A stretch of 64,000 nt of DNA, taken from positions 310,001-374,000 of the forward strand of contig JAACJK010000167.1 of the NCBI GenBank assembly GCA_013368325.1. Direction: 5' to 3'. Under the pieces are notes generated by a model. It saw nothing but the letters and a program-made list of their open reading frames with translations, ran no database searches and was not told where the DNA came from. Shown here piece by piece: positions 23,312 to 32,968 of this stretch. The translations under genes were made by a program, and so were the position numbers. Positions within the stretch are counted from its first letter, which is position 1; each line of letters starts with the position of its first letter. This DNA is from Ephemerocybe angulata (Eukaryota > Basidiomycota > Agaricomycetes > Agaricales > Psathyrellaceae).

Positions 23312-25202
23312 ATGAGCTCAAAAGCCGTCCCCAAAATCGTCATCAAGGCGCGTCCTAGCCAGGCAGGCCCCTCGAGTAAGGCCTCAGGACACCCGAGGAC
23401 ACGCGACTCCGAAGACGAGTACGATGAGGAGGACGAAAATGTCGATATGGACGTCGATCCGCCTGAGGAAGACGGATCTGCACCGGTGAACGAACAGCTT
23501 GAGGGACCGCCGTCTGACAAGGATGATGAGGACCATGAAGAGCCTGAAGATGACGGGGAGGATGACGAGGAGGAAAGGGCAGAGGCGCCTATGCCTGCCC
23601 CGCGAAAACGGGGGCGGCCGAGGGGGAGTGGACGGGGAGGGGGGAATGTTGGGTCTGCTATTCCCCGAGGTGCGCGTGGAAGACCGAGAGGCCGGGGAAG
23701 AGGCCGCGGACGGGGGCGGGGCTCGTTTACTATCAAGCTGCCGCGGAAGGGTGAGGGAGAGGATGGAGACGAGGGCGCGGAGGGTGATAATGAAGGGGAT
23801 TATGACGAGGAATACGAACCTTCGAAGCCGTCGAGGAAGATTCAGGGAGTCAATTATACTATTGACGGGGACGAGTTTGTGACCGAGGACGACCCCAAGG
23901 GAGACGAGAAGATTGATAAGAATGGGAACTTGCTTGGAGGTGCGTGGTTATTATACCTTGGTCGAGTTTCGTTGGCTTACGGGGAATGCAGGTCGTAGAT
24001 TCAAGGCTACGACGTTCACGCTGCCCACTAGGGACCCGGAGCGCCAGTATATGTTGGCTATTGACGCTGCACGGACATCTGGGTTCCGTGACTCGCTGTA
24101 CTACTTTAGGCGAAATCCTTTGGCGCTCAAGCTCAATGCTACTCAGCCGGAAAAAGATGCTCTTATTGCGGATGGGAAGCTCGGCTCGCACCTGAAGACG
24201 AGGAGTGTGACCCTGATCACTGCGAGGAGTGCGTACAAACTACATGGGTCAAAGATGGTTGTGGGTGAGTGCTGTTACCTGTTGTCTCTGTTACGATTTT
24301 GGTGGGATGGAAAAGCTGACACGAGCATGAATGTAGATGGAAGATGGGTGATAGATGACTACTATGAAGATAAAGTGCTCGCTGAGATCACGGAGAAGGG
24401 TATCAAGCCAGGAGACCTCGTAGGCGACCTCCCGGACCCCAGTGGTGCAGGACACAACAACGAGCTCTCAGCACTCGGTGCTGGACCTCTTGGCGGTGGT
24501 GGAGGCAAAGGTGATCGTACAGCAGGGGGTATCTACCGCGCTGGAGGGCCCACGACACTGTTTGGCGGCAGTGGGTGGGGACCTTTTAGCGACGGACCTT
24601 TGAACGCTGTGCGGAAGAGTCTGCTGTCGAGGGATAATGTGACGGAGGAGAATTGGATGTGGATGATGGCGGCGAGGGTGAGGGAGCAGGATGAGGAGTG
24701 GGCGAAGTGGAGGCAGGAGGCGAGGAAGGTCCCTGAGCCGATTGAGGGGTTGTATATGGGGGATGTGCCTATTGCTGGAGTGCAGCCGAAGGCGAGGGAG
24801 GTTGAGGAAGGGGTGGGTGCGGTGGGTGATGTTGGCGGTGAGGGGAGGGCGGAGAAGAGGAGGAAGGTGGTGGGCTTTGAGACTGAGGAGGAGGCGAAGG
24901 CTGGGCAGCCGCGGGGCGTGTATGAGGCCCACTCGCATTTGATTCATTGTGAGTTTGATAGTGCCTTTGTGTGTGGCCCTGAGCTTATCTTTATCTTTTC
25001 TTTTACTTATTTTTTAGATCGTTCAGATACGCAGCCTACCTCTGCGAGATGGGAGCAGTTGCCAGATTCACCTACTAATCCGCTGAAACGTGCGATTCTG
25101 GGAGGGACGAAGGCGGGGAATGGTGCGTGGGCGTTGACGTGGGTCGATACTGTCATGGAGTTTCCTCCGCAGGGAGATTCCGTACCAGGAAGAGGGGTAT
25201 AG
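23312..25202 (+). CDS. RSC7: Chromatin-remodelling complex subunit, Rsc7/Swp82 family
   Basis: Four exons (23312-23939, 23992-24264, 24337-24948, 25018-25202) encode 565 residues. The N-terminus is highly acidic (EDEYDEEDENVDMDVDPPEED). A GRPRGRGRGRGRGRG block at about 130-147 resembles an AT-hook. The core from YTIDGDEFVTEDDP through GRRFKATTF, LPTRDPERQYMLAID, RRNPLALKLNATQPEKD and GRWVIDDYYEDK is the CRC-subunit domain of Rsc7 (Npl6)/Swp82. These proteins belong to the RSC and SWI/SNF nucleosome remodellers in the nucleus. The middle is Gly-rich, and a WTKW-like helical segment (ENWMWMMAARVREQDEEW) and a C-terminal tail (MEFPPQGDSVPG) follow. The start at 23312 is preferred over 23300 because the duplicated copy at 30909 begins at the same Met, and homology stops just before it. 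Confidence 0.9.
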
Positions 25203-25678
25203 CAGGAAGGGGGTATAGTGCACGGAGAACTTTGTGAGGGGCTGGCCGAGTGGCTTGTACATATTACACTTTTTGTATTGGAGATTAGATTAGATTTTGG
25301 TGCATAATTACTTTTGGGTATCTTCTGGAGTTAATGTGTCGTGGCCATGTTGCGGCAGCTGGTGGGTGAGCAAGTGTGTGTGTTTACGACGCGGAACGCA
25401 CGACCATTCGATCAGCGCTACGGAAGGGCAGGGTGCGTTACCTGGCGGTGCTTCCGCAGAGCAGAATTCGAACGTCGTGTAGGCGAGAACAGTTTGGTAC
25501 AAGTTTTGTAAGAGTCCACAGTCTAGGTCCTATCCTATTACTATTATCCTTTATCTTCACCAGCGAATCATTCCTTACTCGACGCCTTCGGGAGGAACTC
25601 TAGGTAGACGTGAGCAACCGGTCACTTAAATAGACAACACCAATAAAAATACAAGTAATCGCCCAACAGTCCCAGAGC
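25203..25678. other. Convergent 3' ends of Rsc7-like and protease genes
   Basis: AT-richer 3'-UTR-type sequence, including CAATAAAAATAC near 25640. No gene seen. Confidence 0.5.
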
Positions 25679-27818
25679 TCAAGAATGCAGGGAAGGTGTA
25701 GCAAGCCTCTGATACTCTTCTCCAGTCCCCGCCTCCCCTCTCGCAGTCCAATGACTACCCTCACCACCATGCGATGCAGTCACATAATGCGGGCCCGCCC
25801 TCACCGGCCGCCTCTCCAGCCTCCCAATCCGCACATAATTAAAGACCGCAAACGCCAAGGCCGTGAACCCGACAACGACGCTAACCACGAGCAGCGCAAT
25901 AACAACAGGACTGTCCCTGTTAACAGGGGTCGTCTGACCAGATCCCTCTGTCGGTCCTTCACGGGGTGCCAAGTTCTCGATCGCCTCGGTGTCATGCGGG
26001 GGAGGGGAGACCTGACATATGTCTACTTCCTTTCCATCGTGGATGGTCGGGTCCTCGTCCATCAGCTTCTTCAATAGTTCCGCGGGAGGTAGCTCAGGTG
26101 GTGCTCCCGTCATAGTCCTGTTGCGGATTTCGGCCACCTGTGCGGCGGCTTGTGAAGAGTTCGTTTGTGCGAGTAGCTGCATGTATGGCTCTCCCCCAGG
26201 CCCATCGCCAAAATCGTATCTGCAAAAACAAGATAAGAGCCTGAACTTGAGCTAGATGTCGGAAACGTACACGCTGTAGACATTCCGCAGGAATATGTCC
26301 CCCAACGATGCCTCAAACTCATTCCCTCCCAGATTATTGATCCCTCCAATCGAACTGAAGCAGGCGGTGTGGTTCGCCCCAGAAACCGCAACCTCCTTCG
26401 ACATCGTACTCAAATCAAGCGGATGAATTGGATACTTCTGCCCACTAAACTCTCCAAATCAGTCTGGACACACATCTCAGTGGCCAAAACACTCACCTAA
26501 ACGTAAACTCCACCACCGTCGTCGTATTACACGGCAAAATCCACACCCTCACCCCTCTCTGCGTAAACGACACCACACCCGGCACCTTCTCATATATGCC
26601 CTCCTGAATCTTCGTCGGCAACAGCGCCGTCGGGTCCCCCGTATCAAACAGCACCACAACACTCCCCTCCGGCGCCCCATCAATCTGCGACGACACATTC
26701 AAAGCCTTCCCGTCAACAGCCACACCATCCATCAGCGTTGTCCAGCGATACGCGCCCTTCGGATACTGCACCAACTTGGGCGCCTGTTTCACGGCCGCCC
26801 ACTGATCCGCGTACTCCCCGATGGCGAAGGACCCGCCTGCGGTGTCCTCGAGGTCGTCTGTCCGCGCCAGGTCGATCGCCACAAAGTTCGAGGTATTTTT
26901 GCTTCCCGCGAATATGTTGGTGAGGACCGAGCTGCCCCAGGTCGTGTTTTGCCCGAATTTGGCTTTCACGGCTTGGTTTATGGGAGACGCGATCGACCTG
27001 TCGAAGGCCAACCCCATGACGCCCTCCACACCGATTTCTGACAGCCCTTTCACAGTCGCCTACAGTCCTGCGTTTGAGAACATGTGTAGTATAGCTAAAT
27101 CAGATACTCACAGATGTTGCATGCAGAAACGCTGCAAAGTACTCAGTCGTCGAAGTCGAAGAACGAAGTGAACACGGGCTACACACCTTGCGATGATACA
27201 TTATAGCTCCCCATCCGAAACGGCGCCTGCATTATCATTCCTTTAACACCATAGCTCCCATCCCCATACCGAAGCTCAAGCGGTATATTCGTATTATTCC
27301 ACTCCGCCAAACTATCTCCCGTTGGTGGGTGCACCCTAGCGCGTGTCCTAGCATCAATAGCCTATCCACTGTGTCTGCAAGGTGCTCACCATAGATCCGT
27401 ACTCCCTGTGTCCAGAGCAACAACATAACCTAAACCTATCAACCTCACCTCACACAGAAAAAGGAAAAACCAAACATACTCTTCTCTCCCAGCGTAACGT
27501 TCGTCGAATACTATCACCTAGTCATCAACACCCCCTCAAAACCTCAAGATCGGAAGACCCACTCACCCGTATATCCTGATGATTCGCAATAGCATTATCC
27601 TGTGTGCCATTCCCACTCGTCCCTAGCCTATCCACCTGAGCCAACACCTTCCCCAACCCCGTCTGCGCAGCCGACCCAGTCGCTGCCCCTTCCAGCTGCT
27701 CAATCCTCCGGAACTCCACAATCGCACCATAACACCCCGGAAGGAGCACCAGCCACGACACCAGCATGGACGCAACGAGCACCGAAGTAGCACACGGACG
27801 ACTTGTTCTCTCCTCCAT
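25679..27818 (-). CDS. Membrane-anchored pepsin-family aspartic protease
   Basis: Eight exons (27818-27567, 27510-27480, 27429-27390, 27347-27187, 27131-27112, 27059-26497, 26444-26271, 26219-25679) give 593 residues. An N-terminal hydrophobic signal (VLVASMLVSWLVLLPGCYG) precedes the propeptide. D101-T-G-S is the first catalytic aspartate, YGDGSYGVKG near 135 is the flap, and D307-T-G-D is the second catalytic motif. ASLGDIFLRNVYSVYDF is the usual pre-C-terminal pepsin strand. A single transmembrane helix at about 518-542 (VVIALLVVSVVVGFTAL) follows a Pro/Glu-rich stalk and leads to a cytosolic tail of about 50 residues. The enzyme is therefore likely held at the cell surface or in the secretory route, unlike soluble secreted pepsins. 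Several introns are unusually close together, and one coding exon is only 20 nt. Confidence 0.87.
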
Positions 27819-28347
27819 GTCAAGATCAGAATCTGAGAGAAGCAAGAGAACCAATCTCAAGTAGAGCAGGCTGGAGATATGGGGGCGAGTATCAAAAAAG
27901 CACGGCGTATGTCGCCGCTCATAGATCTATACTTATACCCAACCGAACGACGAGAAGCCCTAACGCTGTGCGCGAGGGTTTCATTCATTCATTCTAGGCA
28001 GGAAATCGCCGGCTCCGATGACCCTCGTCCTCGAGGCGTCCAAGACTATTGAAACAGCATCGTGGCGTTCGCTCGTTCACCTGTTCACCTGTCCAAAGTT
28101 TCGTCTGCATTCCGGAATCCAAGGCACCTGGATACAGAATCGGATCCTACCCGTTAGAGTCTAGTTTGCCAAGGGATAAATAAGTAAAAGCGCCCATTGC
28201 GCAGTCGCCGCAGTGTCTCTGAGAAGAGATGATGCAAGAGCAGTTGACAGCAAAGATGATGATGATAGTCAGTGGAAGAGACGCGGTACCTTCGCTGCTT
28301 CTGAACTCTGGGATTGTTGAGCGTTTACGCATGTTCATAAAGAGAGA
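27819..28347. other. Protease promoter and mL54 downstream region
   Basis: Holds the TATA-like element noted above. No further coding signal recognised. Confidence 0.5.
27930..27937 (-). promoter_or_regulatory. TATA-like element upstream of aspartic protease
   Basis: The minus strand reads TATAAGTA about 112 bp upstream of the chosen ATG. It is a plausible core promoter by position and sequence only. Confidence 0.35.
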
Positions 28348-28774
28348 CTACTGCGTCGACATGAAATTCCTGTCCTTGATAGCCTGCTTCCTCTCCCTCT
28401 TCCTCCGCACGCGGTCTGCTTTCCCTCCAGGTCCATCATCTGGGTATTCCTTCGGTGACAGGCTGGTCCACAACCATTCAGGGTACTGGTCGTCGGCGAG
28501 AGCAAGCACTTGTGGCTGTCCTTTCAAATAGTTCAGGCCCTTCAGCACGGTGTCCTGAGGACATGACGACTTGGGTATTGCTGGACACCATTCGCATCAG
28601 CACTTCACCAGCATTCGGGTTATGACTGTGCGTACTGGCTTGGCTTGCTGGTTTTTTCACAGCTCTATCTGCGGCAGGGTTGGCCTCTGACGCTGCGCGC
28701 GACGTGCAGGCGAAGCTGCGGGAAGTAGCGATTAGGACTCGCGGGGACCGTCTGGCGACATGGAGGAACGACAT
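28348..28774 (-). CDS. MRPL37: Mitochondrial large-subunit ribosomal protein mL54 (L37)
   Basis: Two exons (28774-28636, 28580-28348) give 123 residues. The N-terminus MSFLHVARRSPRVLIATSRS is basic and hydroxylated with no acidic residues, a good mitochondrial presequence. The mature part SSCPQDTVLKGLNYLKGQP, YPEWLWTSLSPKEYPDD, GPGGKADRVRRKRERK and the end IKDRNFMSTQ is the diagnostic mL54/L37 family sequence. The protein is a structural component of the mitochondrial large ribosomal subunit. The acceptor AG before CAATACCC is chosen because it restores the conserved SSCPxxT-LKG frame. An in-frame Met ten codons upstream (28804) is a possible alternative start. Confidence 0.9.
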
Positions 28775-29188
28775 TGAGAGCAAGTGGACGTGACCTAGAC
28801 TCACACATGGTGCCTTCTGTTTGCCAACCGCCGATCAGAAAACAGAGACACGCATCACACAAAGTCGGTGCAAACAAGGCTACCCATGGGTAGCGACTGG
28901 TACACTTAAGACGCTTTTGGGGGAGTGACAGCTTTGTGACCCGGACTTCATATGTTCACAAAAGACAATGTCAGATAGTACCTCAGCTGGGGACGATGAC
29001 ACTGAATGAGAAGTGGCAATCTTAAAAGTCGTTAAAATTCACCCTCGGGATTTTTGGATTTTCGTAACTAGGGCTACGTAAAAATGCGATTCAGAATGCA
29101 CTTTTTTTCGACCCCTTTGGACTTAGGTGCGTGCGGGACCTGGCGCCGGCACTTGCGAAGCGCCCGGCGCTTGTGGAGGAGGTACCCA
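28775..29188. other. Spacer between mL54 and the Rsc7 pseudogene
   Basis: No gene seen. The mL54 promoter and the sequence joined to the broken end of the Rsc7 copy lie here. Confidence 0.5.
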
Positions 29189-30909
29189 TAGGCTGCGTAT
29201 CCGAACGATCTGAAAAAAAGAAAAGAAAAGAAGAGCGTAAGCTCAGTTCCACACGCAAAGGCACACGTATCAAACTCACAATGAATCAAATGCGAGTGCG
29301 CCTCATACACTCCCAGCGGCTGCCCAGCCTTCGCCTCCTCCTCAGTCTCAAAGCCCACCACCTTCCTCCTCTTCTCCTCCCTCTCATCCCCAAGATAACT
29401 CACTGCACTCACACCCTCTTCAACCGCCTTCGGCTGCACCCCAGCGATAGGCACATGCCCCATATACAACCCCTCAATGGGCTCAGGGACCTTCCTCGCC
29501 TCCCGCCTCCACTTCGCCCACTCCTCATCCTGCTCCCTCACCCTCGCCGCCATCATCCACATCCAATTCTCCTCCGTCACATTATCCCTCGACAGCAGAC
29601 AGACTCTTCCGCACAGCGTTCAAGGGTCCGGCGCTGAAAGATCCCCACCCACTGCCGCCAAACAGTGTCGTGGGCCCTCCAGCGCGGTAGATACCCCCTG
29701 CTGTACGATCACCTTTGCCTCCACCACCTCCGAGAGGACCAGCACCGAGTGCTGAGAGCTCGTTGTTGTGTCCTGCACCACTGGGATCAGGGAGGTCGTC
29801 GACAAGGTCTCCTGGCTTGATACCCTTGATCTCAGCGAGCACTTTATCTTCATAATAGTCATCTATCACCCATCTTCCATCTACATTCATGCTCGTATCA
29901 GCTTTTCCATCCCACCAACATCGTAACAGAGAGAACGGGGAACAGGACTCACCCACAACCATCTTTGACCCATGTAGTTTGTACGCACTCCTCGCCGTGA
30001 TGAGGGTAACACTCCTCGTCTTCAAATGCGAGCCAAGCTTCCCATCCGCAATAAGAGCATCTTTTTCCGGCTGAGTAGCATTGAGCTTGAGAGCCAAAGG
30101 ATTTCGCCTAAAGTAGTACAGCGAGTCGCGGAACCCAGATGTCCGCGCAGCGTCAATAGCCAACATATACTGGCGCTCCGGGTCCCTAGTGGGCAGCGTG
30201 AACGTCGTAGCCTTGAATCTACGACCTGCATCCCTGTAAGCCAACGAACTCGATCAAGGTATAATAACCACGCACCTCCAAGCAAGCTCCCATTCTTATC
30301 AATCTTCTCGTCGCCCTTGGGGTCGTCCTCGGTCACAAACTCGTCCCCGTCGATAGTATAATTGACTTAATTGACTCCCTGAATCTTCCTCGACGGCTTC
30401 GAAGGTTCGTATTCCTCGTCATAATCCCCTTCATTATCACCCTCCGCGCCCTCGTCCCCATCCTCTCCCTCGCCCTTCCGCGGCAGCTTGATAGTAAACG
30501 AGCCCCGCCCCCGCCCCCGGCCTCTTCCCCGACCTCTCGGTCTTCCACGCGCACCCCGAGGAGTAGCAGACCCAACATTCCCTCCTCCCTTTCCACTCCC
30601 CCTCGGCCGCCCCCGTTCTCGCGGGGCAGGCATAGGCGCCTCAGCCCGTTCCTCCTCTTCCTCCTCATCATCTTCAGGCTCTTCATGGTCCTCATCATCC
30701 TTGTCAGACGGCGGCGCCTCAAGCTGTTCGTTCACTAGTGACGATCCGTCCTCTTCAGGTGGATCCACGTCCATATCGACATTTTCGTCCTCCTCATCGT
30801 ACTCGTCTTCGGTGTCGCGTGTCCTCGGGTGTCCTGAGACCTTATTCGAGGGGCCTGCCTGGCTAGGACGCGCCTTGATGACGATTTTGGGGACTGCTTT
30901 TGAGCTCAT
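29189..30909 (-). pseudogene. Truncated inverted copy of the Rsc7/Swp82-like gene
   Basis: Read from 30909, this copies the gene at 23312 almost codon for codon, including its introns, from the ATG to about eight codons into exon 4. There similarity stops at GATACGCAGCCTA. Two lesions destroy it. A tandem duplication of the 9-mer AGTCAATTA puts TAA in frame just before the CRC domain (about codon 181). A 4-bp TCTG duplication near 29612 shifts frame after NAVRKSL. The C-terminal segment is replaced by unrelated sequence. The intact front part could still make a 180-residue acidic, AT-hook-like peptide, but the CRC domain would be absent. Intron retention shows DNA-level duplication, not retroposition. 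Confidence 0.88.
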
Positions 30910-31189
30910 GGTGAACGATCACAGGATTTGCCAGGAGGAGAGAGGTCTAGGCGACGAGGCAGGCGCGACGAAAAGGAACGCACCGCAGAAGGTGACGGAT
31001 GCGAGGGAGCCATGGTGAGTCTCTGTACGGCGTTGTAGCTACTTGTGTTTGGCACTACCCGTTATCCGGCCTTAGATAAGATAAGATTGCTTGTATCTAT
31101 TTGTTGCGCCCCGCATTGGGATTCCAAAAAAATTGTTGGCGCTCATTGTTAACGACAACGACGAAGCTCGAATATCTAACAATCAAGAA

Positions 31190-32365
31190 ATGGCCTTCGG
31201 ACAATCAGGCGGTCGTGGTGGATTCGGTGACCGAGGAGGCCGTGGTGGAGGATTCGGTGGACGGGGTGGACGGGGAGGAGGCGACCGTGGCGGTCGCGGT
31301 GGTGGACGAGGTGGCGGATTTGGAGGACGAGGCGGAGCTGGAGGTGCGTCGTCAACCCCATCTCTCGCCGTTTCAAACTAATGGTTCTGCAGGCCGTGGT
31401 GGAGGACGCGGAGCCCCTGGTGGCCGTGGCGGACCCCGCGGACGTGGTGGCCCTGGCGGTCGCGGTGGACGTGGTGGTGCCCGCGGTGGTGCCAACGTTA
31501 CCCTCGAGCCCCATCGCCACGCTGGTATCTTTATCGCAAAGGGCAAGGACCACATGTTGGTCACCAAAAACCTCGTCCCCGGCGACTCTGTCTACGGCGA
31601 GAAGCGGATATCGATTGACGGCGGCGTCGAGGGCACCAAGACCGAGTACCGCGTGTGGAATCCCTTCAGGTCCAAGCTGGCGGCCGGTGTTTTGGGCGGT
31701 CTCGACAACATCTACATCAAACCTGGCGCAAAGGTCCTTTACCTTGGAGCTGCTAGCGGAACCTCTGTCAGTCACGTCGCTGACATCGTCGGTCCCGTAC
31801 GTCGCTGTTTTCTCCACTTGGATTTTACTCTGACTGTTTTTCAGGAAGGAACTGTCTACGCCGTCGAGTTCTCCCCTCGATCTGGCCGTGATCTTATCAA
31901 CATGGCTAAGAAGCGCACGAACGTTATCCGTGAGTGCACCCGCATACGCCGCACGTTCTCAGGCTCACTTTTCTCTAGCCATCGTCGAGGATGCCCGGTT
32001 ACCCCAGCGATACCGCATGCTCCTGTCGATAGTCGATGTCATCTTCGCCGACGTCGCCCAGCCGGATCAGGCCCGTATCGTCGTCTACAACGCCCAGCAC
32101 TTCCTAAAGGACGGCGGCCATGTTGTCATCTCCATCAAGGCCAGCTGTATCGACTCGACCATGCCCGCCGAGACTGTCTTCGCCGCCGAGGTTGAGAAGC
32201 TGAGAGAAGGCCAGTTCAAGCCTCTTGAGCAGGTTACCCTCGAGCCGTATGAGCGTGATCACGCTATGGTCTCTGGTGAGTCTTCCCTTTCACTCTTATC
32301 CAAGTCCCCATTGCTTACGCGCCTACCCCTTAGCCGTCTACCAACGGCACGTCAAGCACAACTAA
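31190..32365 (+). CDS. NOP1: Fibrillarin (snoRNP 2'-O-methyltransferase Nop1)
   Basis: Five exons (31190-31343, 31393-31796, 31845-31929, 31979-32275, 32334-32365) encode 323 residues, the family's normal size. Residues 1 to about 90 are a Gly/Arg-rich domain of GGRGG repeats, interrupted by the first intron. The methyltransferase follows: [47 protein letters not shown], the AdoMet motif [49 protein letters not shown], and [18 protein letters not shown]. The C-terminus is YERDHAMVS then AVYQRH. In the nucleolus it methylates rRNA guided by box C/D snoRNAs. The start codon is the one immediately before the GAR domain. It is transcribed away from the Rsc7 pseudogene start, 280 bp distant. Confidence 0.95.
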
Positions 32366-32968
32366 ACGGCGCCTATCAGCTGTTCCTTTCTCTCATGCTC
32401 CCTTTTCCTTTCCTTTCCTTGTACTGTTTGCTTCCGGTTTTTTATAATTATCATTTGAATCGTGAACAAAGCTGCGACTCTGGTAAATTACGTCGTCAAC
32501 TCAGAGGTTCGAGGGGCCCGAACGTCTCCTCGGTGTTGATGAGGGTGTTTTGCGGGACGTCGTTGAGGACGTGTTCGGGATAGACACTTGCCGCTGACAA
32601 GGACCTGTGCGCCCAACGTGCACCTTTCGCGCCCGGTACTTCGGTCCCGCAGTTGCGAAGCCGAACAAATGGTCGCTAGATGCCCTCAGCGATCCGTTAC
32701 CCACGACGAAGACTACTGTACATACATAGTACCGACCGTCCATTGAACGGGTAGTACATACCGGATTGTCGTGTTTCGGTGTAAACTCGCCTATGTATGA
32801 AATTGACGTGGCACATCCATCACGCGGGAAGCACCGTCATCGCCGCTCTCGATCTTGCTCTTATACCACCACCAGCGCTGGACATCGCCCCTCGTCGTCC
32901 TTGCACGATATCCAAAATACCGGCCTCAGGCCACAGGCAGCCCCGACAACGCCGACAACCACTGGGTA
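32366..32968. other. Fibrillarin 3' end and PMT promoter
   Basis: Includes T- and C-rich 3'-UTR-like sequence after fibrillarin. An open frame continuous with the PMT start runs back to 32855, but its composition looks non-coding, so the ATG at 32969 was kept. Confidence 0.5.

Noticed and set aside
24468..24947. Leucine/proline-rich antisense frame over the Rsc7-like gene, and its counterpart in the copy
   Set aside because: Mirror of a Gly/Glu-rich coding exon with no independent features.
28229..28531. Small secreted-peptide-like frame beginning MKFLSLIACFLSL
   Set aside because: It is antisense to the conserved mL54 C-terminus, which explains the sequence.
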